From Bacillus stratosphericus (GTDB taxonomy: Bacteria; Bacillota; Bacilli; Bacillales; Bacillaceae), in contig NZ_JAIVLB010000032.1 in the NCBI RefSeq assembly GCF_020524495.1, positions 1 through 33,098 of the forward strand: DNA of 33,098 bases. Direction: 5' to 3'. Within the stretch, counting starts at the first letter, position 1; every line of letters starts with the position of its first letter. The notes beneath the pieces were generated by a model that saw only the letters and a list, made by a program, of their open reading frames with translations, was not told the origin of the DNA and did not search any database. Shown here in pieces: positions 1 through 7,452 of the stretch. A program made the translations under genes and the position numbers.

Positions 1-591
1 AACGGCACGGACATATTAACGCTGCCTTCCGGCTATTATTATGCAGTAGGTACAAACGTAGTCAATATGCCAAGCAAAACGGATTCTTCATGGTTTAACA
101 TTTATGTCATTGATAATGGTAACAATCGTAAAACATACCACATCATCAGAAGTGGAGATAGTCTTCATTGGTGGGGAACTGTTCACAATGGGGATTTCAA
201 AGGGTGGAAACGGATGTTGACAGATGCTGACGCAAATTTAAACTGGAAGTTCCCAACAATCGTTAACGGATGGAAAGCGTATAAATCCGAGGTCAATAAT
301 GATTATAGGGTTCGCGTTGCAAAGGATGCAATGGGAATTGTACATGTCACCGGAGCTATCGCAGGTGGAACATTGGGTGATGTCCCTGCGTTTACGTTAC
401 CAGAAGGGTGCGAACCCCCATTTCCGCTTTATAATGTCGGCATAGCTTCAAGTACTGGAGGATTTAAGGGACCGCAGTTTAGTCGGCAGTATATCGCAAC
501 GGATGGCCGCTTTTGTATACAAGATTCATCTAGTAACACGGAATTTATTGTTGTTAACTGCATGTTCAAGGCAGCGAAGGGAAGTGCTTGA
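1..591 (+). CDS. Phage tail fibre / minor structural protein, C-terminal part
   Basis: The frame is open from base 1, so the gene begins outside the window; an internal ATG at 67 is not the real start. The N-terminal visible part (about residues 5-70, pattern GYYYAVGTN...WFNIYVID...GWKRM) resembles the knob-like repeat found in pyocin and phage tail fibres, which ends in a W-K/R-L/M motif. The C-terminal half is a compact domain that may bind receptor or trimerise. The stop overlaps the TTG start of the XkdW-like gene, as expected for a tail operon. The role as tail fibre is inferred from domain pattern and context; the exact family is not certain. Confidence 0.65.
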   Translation, partial: NGTDILTLPSGYYYAVGTNVVNMPSKTDSSWFNIYVIDNGNNRKTYHIIRSGDSLHWWGTVHNGDFKGWKRMLTDADANLNWKFPTIVNGWKAYKSEVNNDYRVRVAKDAMGIVHVTGAIAGGTLGDVPAFTLPEGCEPPFPLYNVGIASSTGGFKGPQFSRQYIATDGRFCIQDSSSNTEFIVVNCMFKAAKGSA

Positions 592-944
592 TTCTCATGA
601 AATCCATTTATCAGTTCGATGAAAGTTTTATTTATGTATTTGGTGGAGATTCGGAAATTCCTGATGATGCTGATGTTCCTCAAAGTTATACGGACGTTCA
701 GCCTCCTGATGGTCTTTTCAAAGGGAAATATGATCCTGCAAGCAATACATGGAGCGAGTCTGCTACTCAAGGATATATTGATAGCTTGCAGCCGAAGCCG
801 CCACCCCCATCAGATATTGATCTATTAAAACAGCAGAATGCCGATCTACTTCAGCTACTTGCGGAGTCAGAAAAGAGAGCAGAAGAACAATCAAAAACAA
901 CAGCAGAACTAGTCATGGTGCTGGCTGAAAAGGGGGTAATTTAA
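588..944 (+). CDS. XkdW-like phage protein
   Basis: A 118-residue protein starting with TTG at 588, four bases overlapping the stop of the tail-fibre gene; AAGGGA about six bases upstream fits this start better than the in-frame ATG at 597. Residues 5-75 are acidic and aromatic with a proline stretch (KPPPPSD), followed by a short coiled coil (LLKQQNADLLQLLAESEK) and a hydrophobic tail. Length, position after the tail fibre and coiled-coil end match XkdW of PBSX, a small protein of unknown function preceding XkdX. It appears intact. Confidence 0.6.
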   Translation: MILMKSIYQFDESFIYVFGGDSEIPDDADVPQSYTDVQPPDGLFKGKYDPASNTWSESATQGYIDSLQPKPPPPSDIDLLKQQNADLLQLLAESEKRAEEQSKTTAELVMVLAEKGVI

Positions 945-1025
945 TTGGATTGGTTCCGTAGTATTTCGTTGTTCTATCAGTGGGAATGTTATGTGAATGA
1001 AGACGTGGGTCTATCAGAGGTCTAG
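945..1025 (+). pseudogene. XkdX-like protein, truncated
   Basis: A TTG start at 945 follows AGGGGGT at the end of the XkdW-like gene. The first about 20 residues (LDWFRSISLFYQ...YVNEDVG) match the conserved N-terminus of XkdX family proteins, usually 40-50 residues, but after NEDVG the frame runs into four unrelated residues and a TAG at 1023. The C-terminal half is missing, and coding potential for a different tail protein begins at once in another frame, so this looks like a deletion or recombination junction near 1010. Confidence 0.5.
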
Positions 1026-2002
1026 AAGATAAAAAACACACAGTTGTAGCAACATTCATCGGAGGATTCGAAAAATCCCAACACAAAGAAGATGAAAACA
1101 TGTTTTAGAGTAAGTATTCCTAAAGGTATCTTTATAAATTTGTTTAGAACCTTCAAAGATAATGAAAAATACATGTTTCCTCCTGTTACTTATGTTCATC
1201 CAGATGAAAAACTTTTGGATGGCAAACCAAGAGTTGCAGAAGCGATAACTGAAAACAATGTGACGAAAAAGGAAGATATGGAGAAGCTTTTGAAAGACAA
1301 AGTAAATCCTTATCCTCAAATCACAATAGAAATTGATTTTGAAGTGTATTACGATCCTAAACTAAAAGGAATTGAAGATCAAATTCGAAAAGGTGTTACT
1401 ATTCCTGTTTTGGCTGATACAGCACACGGAACGTTATCTGAAGGCGCTGTAAGAGTGCAAGAAATTAAATACAATCCACTTGATAAATACGCTAAACCCA
1501 CTGTTACTCTCACCAATTACTGTAAAGATATTCTTGACTATCAAATTCAACAAAAACGAGAAATGAGACAACAAAAGAAATCAATAGAAGCACAACTATC
1601 CTCTTTTAAATCTGTGCTATTAAGCTCCAGCAATGCTTCTTCCTCACAGTTGAAAGGAATATCTTCAGCGTTACCTCAAACTGTATATCTCTTCAATATA
1701 GTTCATCCAATAAAAAATGGGTAATTAGCGACACATCAATTGATGAAACAGTAGATGTTTCCATTGAAGATAATTTTATTGAAATTGACATGCCAGATTA
1801 TGAAGTTGTTTCAAAGAAATACAGATCAAATGTTGATTTTGATATGAAAGTAGCTGGCTTTACTTCAGGAGAAAAAATTGATCCGACCAATGTTAGTACT
1901 TTGCAAATTTATCTAGCTAAGTCTGGTTCGAAAATAACTCCAGTTGATGCAAGCATTCCTAATGGATCAGAGATTGATATAACAGTGTATTTAACTAGCT
2001 AA
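1026..2002 (+). pseudogene. Phage tail protein (endopeptidase-tail / spike type) C-terminal fragment, frameshifted
   Basis: Three reading frames have to be joined. One frame gives DKKHTVVATFIGGFEKSQ just after the XkdX stop, the next runs from 1092 to 1724, and a third gives KKWVISDTSIDE and then the 70 residues from 1790 to 2002. Together they resemble the C-terminal half of Siphoviridae tail-associated endopeptidase/spike proteins, with a YNPLDKYAKPTVTLTNY segment followed by a coiled coil (residues EMRQQKKSIEAQL). The N-terminus is absent. Frame changes lie near 1090 and around 1677-1724. No function is likely to remain, although the 1092-1724 frame could still be translated. Confidence 0.5.
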
Positions 2003-2025
2003 TGTTTAAGAAGGAGGGCTATAAG

Positions 2026-3612
2026 TTGGCAAAGTTTAAATGGAAGACTATTTTCAATACGAACAAAAATGCGAAATTTAGAGAAGAATTGCAAGATGTG
2101 TCCTCAGATGCTTTAAGTGCAGTCAATGAACTGGCAAACACAGCACACTCCTCAGGGCAGATAAAGCATGGTGTATTTACCGTTGAGAATAGGTTAAACA
2201 ATCATAATTCACGTTTAGCTAATTTGGTGACTAATCATGATGGTGAAGATGTAAAGGAAGTTGTTGATCTACGTGTAGCACTGGATGCTTCAATTCACGA
2301 AAATGATTTTCAAATTACTAACGACAAAATTGATGATGCAAGAATGACCGTGCCGTTCAAAGAGTTGTTAAGGAAGCATATCGGAAATTTCACTAAGGCA
2401 ATGAAAGAAGCCTTGCAGCTAGGGTTGCTTTATCCTATTTGGATTGCTATTCCACCAGGAAACTATACGATTTCTGAAAAGCTCACTATCTATAAAGATA
2501 CACGTATTACATTTTCAGATGGAGTTTATTTAACAAGGGCAGATGGCTTTGTAGGGTCTATGTTCGTGAATGGCCAATCAGGTGATATGTTCAGAGGATA
2601 CAACGGACATGGGAATATTAAGATTGACGGATATGGAGAATTGGACAGCGCAGGAGATAGAGTGAAAGAACAGTGCTCAGTCTTTGGGTTTGGTCATGCT
2701 AGAGGCATTAAGGTGTCTGGGATTACAGTAAGCAATGTATGTGGAGGTCACGCTTTTGATTTAGCAGGAGTAGAAGAAAGTGATTTCGATGATATTAAAT
2801 TCGAAGGGTATGTGGACTATAAAGGAGACAGATGGTTTTCAGCTGCAATCCAGGTTGATTTAATGAGATCATCCGAAAATTTCGGATCATTTGGAGCATA
2901 CGACAACACGGTTACACGAAAAATCAATGTAGAGAATTGCAAGTTTAGAAAATCTAAAAAACTTGGTGGTTATGCAAGGGCAATCGACTCTCACACAAGC
3001 ACTGATGGTTATTTATACTCTCACATCAACTTCAAAGGGAACACCGTTGAAGACACTACAGAATGGGCTGTGTCAGGCAATAAATGGCAAGACATAGTTG
3101 TAGAAGGGAATACATTTAACAACTGTTACGGAGGCGTTAGAACACTTCTACCTTCAATCAATTCAAAATACACCCAAGATGCAAATGGCAATCCAACAAA
3201 CCGTATTAACAAAGTAAAAAGACAAAAGATTAATAACAATACTTTCATAAACATCACAGAAAAACATGCAATTCAAGTATACGGAAGAAAAGGATATCAA
3301 ACTATTGATGATGTTCAAATCGTTGGAAATTCTATTGATGGAGTCAAATTAAAACATGGCATTCATGTATCTGATGTGAATGACTTCATTATTAAAGATA
3401 ATACTGTCAAGAATGTAGGGCATCATGGGATTCTTGTGACAAGAAGTAGTTATGGAATGGTCGAAAATAACACAGTTAAAGATGTTAAGGGTAACGGAAT
3501 TCGATTAGAAGAAGGATCATGTGATTATGTAACATTAAAAGATAATACCATCGTTAATACTGGCTATTCTGGCATTTCTGTATCTGGGAGTTCTAAAGGC
3601 TTTTTCTTATAA
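2026..3612 (+). CDS. Phage tail protein with parallel beta-helix (pectin-lyase-like) domain, probably truncated
   Basis: The best start is TTG at 2026, eight bases after AAGGAGG; an upstream in-frame ATG at 2002 has no good ribosome site. Residues about 1-110 are alpha-helical and rich in ENRLNNHNSRLANL-type patterns typical of base-plate attachment regions. From about 150 there are repeated rungs with I-x-V-x-x-N-x-F/T and G-I-x-V/L patterns, typical of a right-handed beta-helix as in phage tail spikes that bind or cut surface polysaccharide. The frame ends at 3612 after SGSSKG, but the +1 frame continues with SYNNTRVTCF up to TAG near 3669, so a single-base indel may have removed a longer C-terminus. 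Enzymatic activity cannot be claimed. Confidence 0.6.
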   Translation: MAKFKWKTIFNTNKNAKFREELQDVSSDALSAVNELANTAHSSGQIKHGVFTVENRLNNHNSRLANLVTNHDGEDVKEVVDLRVALDASIHENDFQITNDKIDDARMTVPFKELLRKHIGNFTKAMKEALQLGLLYPIWIAIPPGNYTISEKLTIYKDTRITFSDGVYLTRADGFVGSMFVNGQSGDMFRGYNGHGNIKIDGYGELDSAGDRVKEQCSVFGFGHARGIKVSGITVSNVCGGHAFDLAGVEESDFDDIKFEGYVDYKGDRWFSAAIQVDLMRSSENFGSFGAYDNTVTRKINVENCKFRKSKKLGGYARAIDSHTSTDGYLYSHINFKGNTVEDTTEWAVSGNKWQDIVVEGNTFNNCYGGVRTLLPSINSKYTQDANGNPTNRINKVKRQKINNNTFINITEKHAIQVYGRKGYQTIDDVQIVGNSIDGVKLKHGIHVSDVNDFIIKDNTVKNVGHHGILVTRSSYGMVENNTVKDVKGNGIRLEEGSCDYVTLKDNTIVNTGYSGISVSGSSKGFFL

Positions 3613-3709
3613 TAACACAAGAGTGACGTGCTTTATAGCATCGTTAGCATGTTTGCCATACGAGGTATAGGCTTATTTTTTATGTCTATGAGAAAGAAGG
3701 TGATTACTG

Positions 3710-3926
3710 ATGGAAATGGATTTGGCGCAATACCTAATGACACAAGGGCCATTTGCGGTGGGTGTTGTTTTGTTGGGTATTGTTTTATGTCTTAAACACA
3801 ACCAAAGAGCGAGAAAACAAACTTAATGAACAGATCGATGCTCAAAACAGTGTACTGGCAAAGTTTAGTGAGAAGTATGACGTTGTAATAGAGAAATTGG
3901 ATCGTATTGAAAGAAACCAAAAATAA
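3710..3926 (+). pseudogene. bhlA: BhlA/UviB-type bacteriocin-holin, frameshifted
   Basis: The ATG at 3710 (AAGAAGG site upstream) opens MEMDLAQYLMTQGPFAVGVV, the conserved N-terminus of BhlA-type holins, including the single membrane segment. The frame stops at 3826 after 38 residues. The +1 frame continues exactly where the family should, with NTTKERENKLNEQIDAQN, then KFSEKYDVVIEKLDRIE and a stop at 3926. A single-base indel near 3785 therefore splits the gene. BhlA is a small membrane-active protein encoded in phage lysis cassettes before the second holin and amidase, as here. Confidence 0.75.
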
Positions 3927-3944
3927 AGAAAGAGGTATTTGCAC

Positions 3945-4208
3945 ATGAAAACATTCGACAAAGGAACTGTAATTCGGATGGTGCTTCTTTTAATTGCACT
4001 TGTCAATCAATCATTGATTATGTTTGGAAAACCTGTTTTGCCGATTAGTGATGATCAAGTCACTTCATTAGCTGATACGTTATACCTTGCTGGATCAATG
4101 ATTTTTACATTAGCGACAACACTTGCAGCATGGTTTAAGAACAATTACGTAACTACTAAAGGGCATCTACAAAAGGAAACACTCAAACAAAAAGGATTTA
4201 CAAAATAA
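3945..4208 (+). CDS. xhlB: Phage holin, SPP1 / XhlB family
   Basis: An 87-residue protein starting at ATG 3945; a TTG six bases upstream is too close to the AAAGAGGT site. It has the XhlB layout: a basic start FDKGTVIR, a first membrane segment (about residues 7-27), a short loop with [11 protein letters not shown], a second membrane segment (about 45-65), then [13 protein letters not shown] and a basic tail. Such holins permeabilise the cytoplasmic membrane so that the phage amidase reaches the wall. It sits between the broken bhlA and the broken amidase and is the only intact gene of this lysis cassette, so it could still be harmful if expressed without partners. Confidence 0.85.
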   Translation: MKTFDKGTVIRMVLLLIALVNQSLIMFGKPVLPISDDQVTSLADTLYLAGSMIFTLATTLAAWFKNNYVTTKGHLQKETLKQKGFTK

Positions 4209-4221
4209 AGGAGTAGATAAA

Positions 4222-4933
4222 ATGACAATCACAATTAGAAAAATAGGGTGGCATCCTCTAAACACAGATTGAAAACACCTTACGCTATGAATGCAAAATA
4301 TATCACAGTACATAACACATATAATGACGCACCTACTGCAAATGAGGTTAATTATATGATCGGCAATAATCAGCCAGTGTCATTTCATTATGCTGTAGAT
4401 GGTGACGGTGTTGTACAAGGTATTCCAGTAAATCGTTTAGCTAGACATACAGGCGATGGTGAAGGAGTTAATTCAGGAAACAGAACTTCCATTGGTGTAG
4501 AAATCTGCTATTCAAAATCAGGTGGAGATAAATATAAAAAGGCAGAAGCAATGGCCATTAAATTTATTGCATAGTTATTGAAAGAGCGTAGATGGGGAAT
4601 TGATAGAATCCGTAAGCATCAAGACTGGTCAGGTAAATATTGTCCTCACCGTATTCTTGCAGAAGATCGATAAAATTCTTTTAAATCTTCTATTGAAAAA
4701 GAATTAAAATCAATCACTGGAAAGACTACTTCAGCATCAAAACCATCTAAAACAACTACTAAAAAAACACCTTCAAAATCATCCTCTAAAGCTAAGTACA
4801 CGCTTCCTAAAGGTATCTTTAAGGTTAGTACACCTATGATGAAAGGAACAACTGTAAAGCGAATTCAAGAGGCTTTAGCGACGGTATTTATGGTCCGAAG
4901 ACGAAAGTAAGATTGGAAGCATTATTGAAGTAA
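4222..4933 (+). pseudogene. N-acetylmuramoyl-L-alanine amidase (XlyB/CwlA type), multiply disrupted
   Basis: A ribosome site (AAAGGAG) precedes ATG 4222. A frameshift near 4245 moves into the frame with SSKHRLKTPYAM and then the Amidase_2 core: YITVHNTYND, VSFHYAVD, HTGDG, IGVEICYSKSGG. An in-frame TAG at 4572 replaces a Gln codon, the same frame then reads KERRWGIDRIRKHQDWSGKYCPHR, and a TAA follows where a Trp is usual. A Ser/Thr/Lys-rich linker (KPSKTTTKKTPSKSSS) leads to the peptidoglycan-binding repeats, of which most of one is deleted; the end reads DGIYGPKTKVRLEALLK in a further frame. At least four lesions make this a dead endolysin gene. Confidence 0.85.
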
Positions 4934-4972
4934 TAATCCCTCTTTTAGGGGGAATAAACCTTTTTTAATCTC
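4934..4972 (+). terminator. Possible terminator after the lysis cassette
   Basis: Just after the amidase stop, CCCTC and GGGGG (one G-T pair) flank a short U-rich loop, followed by a run of six T. The stem is only five pairs, so this is weak, but it lies at the expected end of the phage late operon. Confidence 0.4.
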
Positions 4973-5081
4973 TGTAAAACTTTAATTATCGTATCATCCA
5001 TTTGCTTTATTTGCTTTTAATTTATTACGTGTTCTCTTAGAATTATTCACTGCATTTCAAAATTCTTTCTTTTTAATAATT

Positions 5082-5112
5082 TTTACATTTTTTCAATAAT
5101 TTATGATATAGT
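5082..5112 (+). promoter_or_regulatory. Sigma-A promoter, extended -10, for the bacteriocin-like gene
   Basis: TATAGT at 5107-5112 is preceded by TG one base upstream (TGA-TATAGT), an extended -10. TTTACA at 5082-5087 is a possible -35 but with a long 19-base spacer. The GTG start of the gene lies about 43 bases downstream. The pair therefore seems to have its own transcription, independent of the phage late operon. Confidence 0.5.
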
Positions 5113-5154
5113 GATTTTGTTGGAAATATTTTATAATAGAAAGGAAGAATAAAA

Positions 5155-5919
5155 GTGAAAAAAATCATGTGTTTTACCCTAGTACTTACTTTAATTATGT
5201 GTTTGGTTGGAGGTGGAGGTGTATCAATGGCCTCAAATATAGAAACCTCAATAAAAGATAATGTTAGAGACGCCATTAAAGTGTATAATGAATTAAGTGA
5301 ACAATCTGAAAAAGTTAGTAACAATAAAGTTGAGAAGCTGGTGACTAAAACAACTGAAATTGTAAAAAACAAAGAGGTAACGCTTTACAGCAAAAATGAG
5401 CTTAATTTGGATGGTGCTACCGCTTTGTTTAATAAAGAAACTAACGAAATCTTTCTGAATGTACCTATGAAGACATCAGATCCCCTGAATAATATGGAAG
5501 GTATAGTACTAACGTTTGATCAGAATAATACTTTAGTTAATTATTCAGAAATTCATTTGAAAACTAATAAGGAAGAACTTGAAGGAACTTCGTCTTATTG
5601 GGTTAACGGAAAATTGGTAAGCGAAAAACTTCTTAATTTTTCAGAAAATGACTTTGATAAAATTGTAGCTTTCGAAAAAAGTGATACAAACAAAATGAAG
5701 CTTCAGGCTTCCCCACATAAAAATTTCAAAAAATGGTGGAATGGTTTTAACAATTGTTTATCTTCAAAAGGAGTTAGTTGGGCGATGATTACATTAGCAG
5801 GAAGCATCTGTGGCGGAGCTTGTAGTGTAACAATGGGTACAGCTTGTGCGCCTTGCTTTTATGGCTTAACATTCTTATCAGGGTTTAACATTGGCGAATG
5901 CTTTTGGAAAAAATATTAG
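5155..5919 (+). CDS. Secreted Cys-rich bacteriocin-like protein (halocin-C8-like C-terminal domain)
   Basis: A 254-residue protein with GTG start at 5155 (AAGGAAG eight bases upstream). Residues 1-27 form a signal peptide (MKKI, hydrophobic core to about 19, likely cleavage at SMA-S). Residues 30-185 are a hydrophilic, Lys/Glu/Asn-rich region like a pro-domain. The last about 60 residues change character: KKWW, then six Cys at 201, 219, 223, 231, 234 and 249 around a Gly/Ala/Ser/Thr-rich hydrophobic stretch (ICGGACSVTMGTACAPC). Pro-region plus short hydrophobic Cys-rich C-terminus is the layout of halocin-C8-like peptide bacteriocins, in which the mature toxin is released from the C-terminus. 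It follows the phage lysis genes but has its own promoter, and a two-TM protein lies 14 bases downstream. Toxin function is inferred; the family match is from memory of pattern and not verified. Confidence 0.6.
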   Translation: MKKIMCFTLVLTLIMCLVGGGGVSMASNIETSIKDNVRDAIKVYNELSEQSEKVSNNKVEKLVTKTTEIVKNKEVTLYSKNELNLDGATALFNKETNEIFLNVPMKTSDPLNNMEGIVLTFDQNNTLVNYSEIHLKTNKEELEGTSSYWVNGKLVSEKLLNFSENDFDKIVAFEKSDTNKMKLQASPHKNFKKWWNGFNNCLSSKGVSWAMITLAGSICGGACSVTMGTACAPCFYGLTFLSGFNIGECFWKKY

Positions 5920-5933
5920 TTAGGGGTATATAA

Positions 5934-6122
5934 ATGAATCTAGTTCGTGTATTGTGTATGCTGATTTTTATAGTATCATTAACGGGCTTTATACAAATCA
6001 TTATAAATAAACAATATATTTATAATGGGATTATATATATATTAATATTCCTATTATCCTTAGCTCTTTCAATCACTATCCCTATACAAAATAAGAATAA
6101 TAATTCGTCTACACAAAAGTGA
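5934..6122 (+). CDS. Small two-TM membrane protein, candidate immunity protein
   Basis: A 62-residue protein starting at ATG 5934 with TTAGGGGT upstream, only 14 bases after the bacteriocin-like gene, so co-transcribed. Two hydrophobic segments at about residues 4-23 and 29-51 are separated by a short loop (INKQYIYN), and the tail is polar (NKNNNSSTQK). No family is recognised. Immunity proteins of membrane-active bacteriocins are often small membrane proteins encoded directly after the toxin gene, which is the basis of the call. Confidence 0.55.
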   Translation: MNLVRVLCMLIFIVSLTGFIQIIINKQYIYNGIIYILIFLLSLALSITIPIQNKNNNSSTQK

Positions 6123-6139
6123 AAGTAAACACAATGTAA

Positions 6140-6190
6140 AAACTGCATCCCTGTTATTGACATATCATCATACAGTCAAAGGTGCAGTTT
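6140..6190 (+). other. Nested inverted repeat after the bacteriocin pair
   Basis: AAACTGCA (6140-6147) pairs perfectly with TGCAGTTT (6183-6190), and inside it TTGAC (6157-6161) pairs with GTCAA (6175-6179). The two-tier structure lies between the two-TM gene and a separate terminator hairpin. No poly-T follows, so it is not itself a standard terminator; it could be a 3' UTR structure or a protein site. Confidence 0.4.
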
Positions 6191-6210
6191 ATCAGGAGCA
6201 TATTAATAAG

Positions 6211-6235
6211 CCTTTCGCATAGCGAGAGGTTTTTT
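6211..6235 (+). terminator. Intrinsic terminator of the bacteriocin operon
   Basis: CCTTTCGC (6211-6218) pairs with GCGAGAGG (6222-6229, one G-T pair) around a three-base loop and is followed by six T. This is a good rho-independent terminator for rightward transcription. Confidence 0.75.
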
Positions 6236-6304
6236 AAATATATTCAATCGACCGAAAGGGTGGTAAGTGGTGGGAGTATTCACAAAGACCCACCAAATGG
6301 CGGG

Positions 6305-6457
6305 CTACTTGAATAGTTTACCTAACAATTTTCCAGTCGTTTTCCCCGCAGCACGTCGCATGATACGTTTTCCGATTGTACCCTTTTGAACGGCATTTAC
6401 ATCCCCTGATACCTTAGCTGACTTATAAAGTGCAGAACGGATTTTATTGATCTTCAT
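6305..6457 (-). CDS. Small basic conserved protein, 50 aa
   Basis: ATG at 6457 (minus strand) is preceded by AAAGGGG eight bases upstream. The 50-residue product is strongly basic: MKINKIRSALYKSAKV, SGDVNAVQKGTIGKRIMRR, then AAGKTTGKLLGKLFK. Short proteins with this IGKRI-RR-GK-TG-LGKLFK pattern recur in Bacilli, often in mobile or phage regions, but their function is unknown to me. It is too regular to be chance. The neighbours on this strand are a broken coiled-coil gene and a broken repressor, so it likely belongs to the lysogeny side of the prophage. Confidence 0.6.
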   Translation of the reverse strand: MKINKIRSALYKSAKVSGDVNAVQKGTIGKRIMRRAAGKTTGKLLGKLFK

Positions 6458-6482
6458 ATACACTACCCCTTTGATATGAGTA

Positions 6483-6721
6483 TTAGTTGTTAAGGCGTTC
6501 CTCTATGTCATAAATTTTTCTGTCTAATTCAGAAAATCTCTTATCAGTGTATCTAAGCTCACGTTCGAGATCCTTTTTGATCAATTAAGCATAGCCATTA
6601 TCTCTTCAGGCTCATTTTCTTCCAGCTTGGTAACTGTAGATTTAATTTCTTTCACATCTTGTTTAATGGTTGATACGTCCGCAGCCAATTGTTCAATTAT
6701 CTTAAATAGTTTTTCGTCCAT
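6483..6721 (-). pseudogene. Small coiled-coil phage protein, frameshifted
   Basis: ATG 6721 with GAGGTGAAAC upstream gives MDEKLFKIIEQLAADVSTIK, followed by QDVKEIKSTVTKLEENEPEEI and a stop at 6581 after 46 residues. Restoring one base gives LIKKDLERELRYTDKRF and SELDRKIYDIEERLNN up to TAA at 6483, all with coiled-coil heptads. Function unknown; such proteins often lie next to phage repressors. Confidence 0.55.
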
Positions 6722-6783
6722 TGTTTCACCTCTAATCTAATTGTACCACCATTGCAATGGTTTTGTTTAAGGAAAAGGCGCAA

Positions 6784-6952
6784 CTAACCCTTGTCTTTTT
6801 TTTTTAGGTGATCTTTGATTATTTTTTCGAGTCCGTCAATATCCTCGTTCATAATTCGCATAAGTCGCTCTATGAATACCTATTTTTTCTGACATTTGCT
6901 CCTGGGTTAATTTTTTGCTTTTTCTAAGCTTGATCAAACGGTCTTCAAACAT
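6784..6952 (-). pseudogene. Xre-family phage repressor remnant
   Basis: ATG 6952 is preceded by TTAGGTG. The first 35 residues are a canonical helix-turn-helix: MFEDRLIKLRKSKKLTQEQM, then SEKIGIHRATYANYERG. At ERG, where family members continue with N-x-x-P-D, the frame stops (6836). A different frame gives DIDGLEKIIKDHLKKKDKG to a stop at 6784, which looks like the far C-terminus of a longer repressor. An internal deletion of about 30 residues with a frame change explains this. The HTH part alone could still be made but lacks any oligomerisation domain. Confidence 0.65.
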
Positions 6953-6988
6953 ACAAACACCTAAACAAACGAGAGTGAGGGAGATTAA

Positions 6989-7210
6989 ATTAAACATATA
7001 ACGATTGTTCAAACTGAATTCAACACCCAAGAAATAAACAACTTATATTCTGCAATTATCGTTAAAGAAGGTTATGAAGTAGGGGAGTGTGATGATCATA
7101 TTGTTCTAGCTGAAATCTCTCAACGAACTGACGGTAACTATGATGAGGGAAAGACCTGGTATATAGGAAGAAACGTTCCATATACAGACTTGCTGAGGTC
7201 GTTGGTTTGA
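6989..7210 (+). CDS. Unrecognised 73-aa frame with ribosome site but no standard start
   Basis: The frame reads IKHITIVQTEFNTQEINNLY, then SAIIVKEGYEVGECDDHIVLA, EISQRTDGNYDEGKTWYIGR and NVPYTDLLRSLV, with clear coding character and divergent from the Xre remnant. A good GAGGGAG site ends five bases before an ATT at 6989, but a stop lies directly upstream and the frame has no ATG, GTG or TTG. ATT is either a rare start or a mutated ATG. From about 7192 another frame continues with LAEVVGLSPERIIVETLAEENLC, so a frameshift near the end is also likely. Family not recognised; position suggests an early phage gene, probably decayed. Confidence 0.35.
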   Translation: MKHITIVQTEFNTQEINNLYSAIIVKEGYEVGECDDHIVLAEISQRTDGNYDEGKTWYIGRNVPYTDLLRSLV

Positions 7211-7452
7211 GCCCAGAGAGAATCATCGTTGAAACCCTTGCGGAAGAAAATCTTTGTTATAACGGTTATCTACCAAATTTTTTTCGTACTTGCAGTTCTA
7301 GTCTTTCGTAGATCGTGATGTTGAGGGAGGTTATACATTTGGTACCAACCAATTATGTCTTATTTTTCTGGGTTTAAAAAAACACGATCAGGCACTCCGT
7401 GAAAGGAAAAAGTGATCGATGGATTGCTCAGCATATGGATATTTCTTTTTCA
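7211..7452. other. Decayed stretch without a clear gene
   Basis: Short frame pieces are visible, for example LAEVVGLSPERIIVETLAEE (about 7192-7260) and LIFLGLKKHDQALRERKK (about 7351-7412, plus strand, looking like the end of a small membrane protein). None has both a start and an adequate length. I read it as eroded phage DNA. Confidence 0.3.

Noticed and set aside
429-770. A 113-aa minus-strand frame over the tail genes
   Set aside because: It is antisense to two overlapping, well-supported plus-strand phage genes and has no ribosome site.
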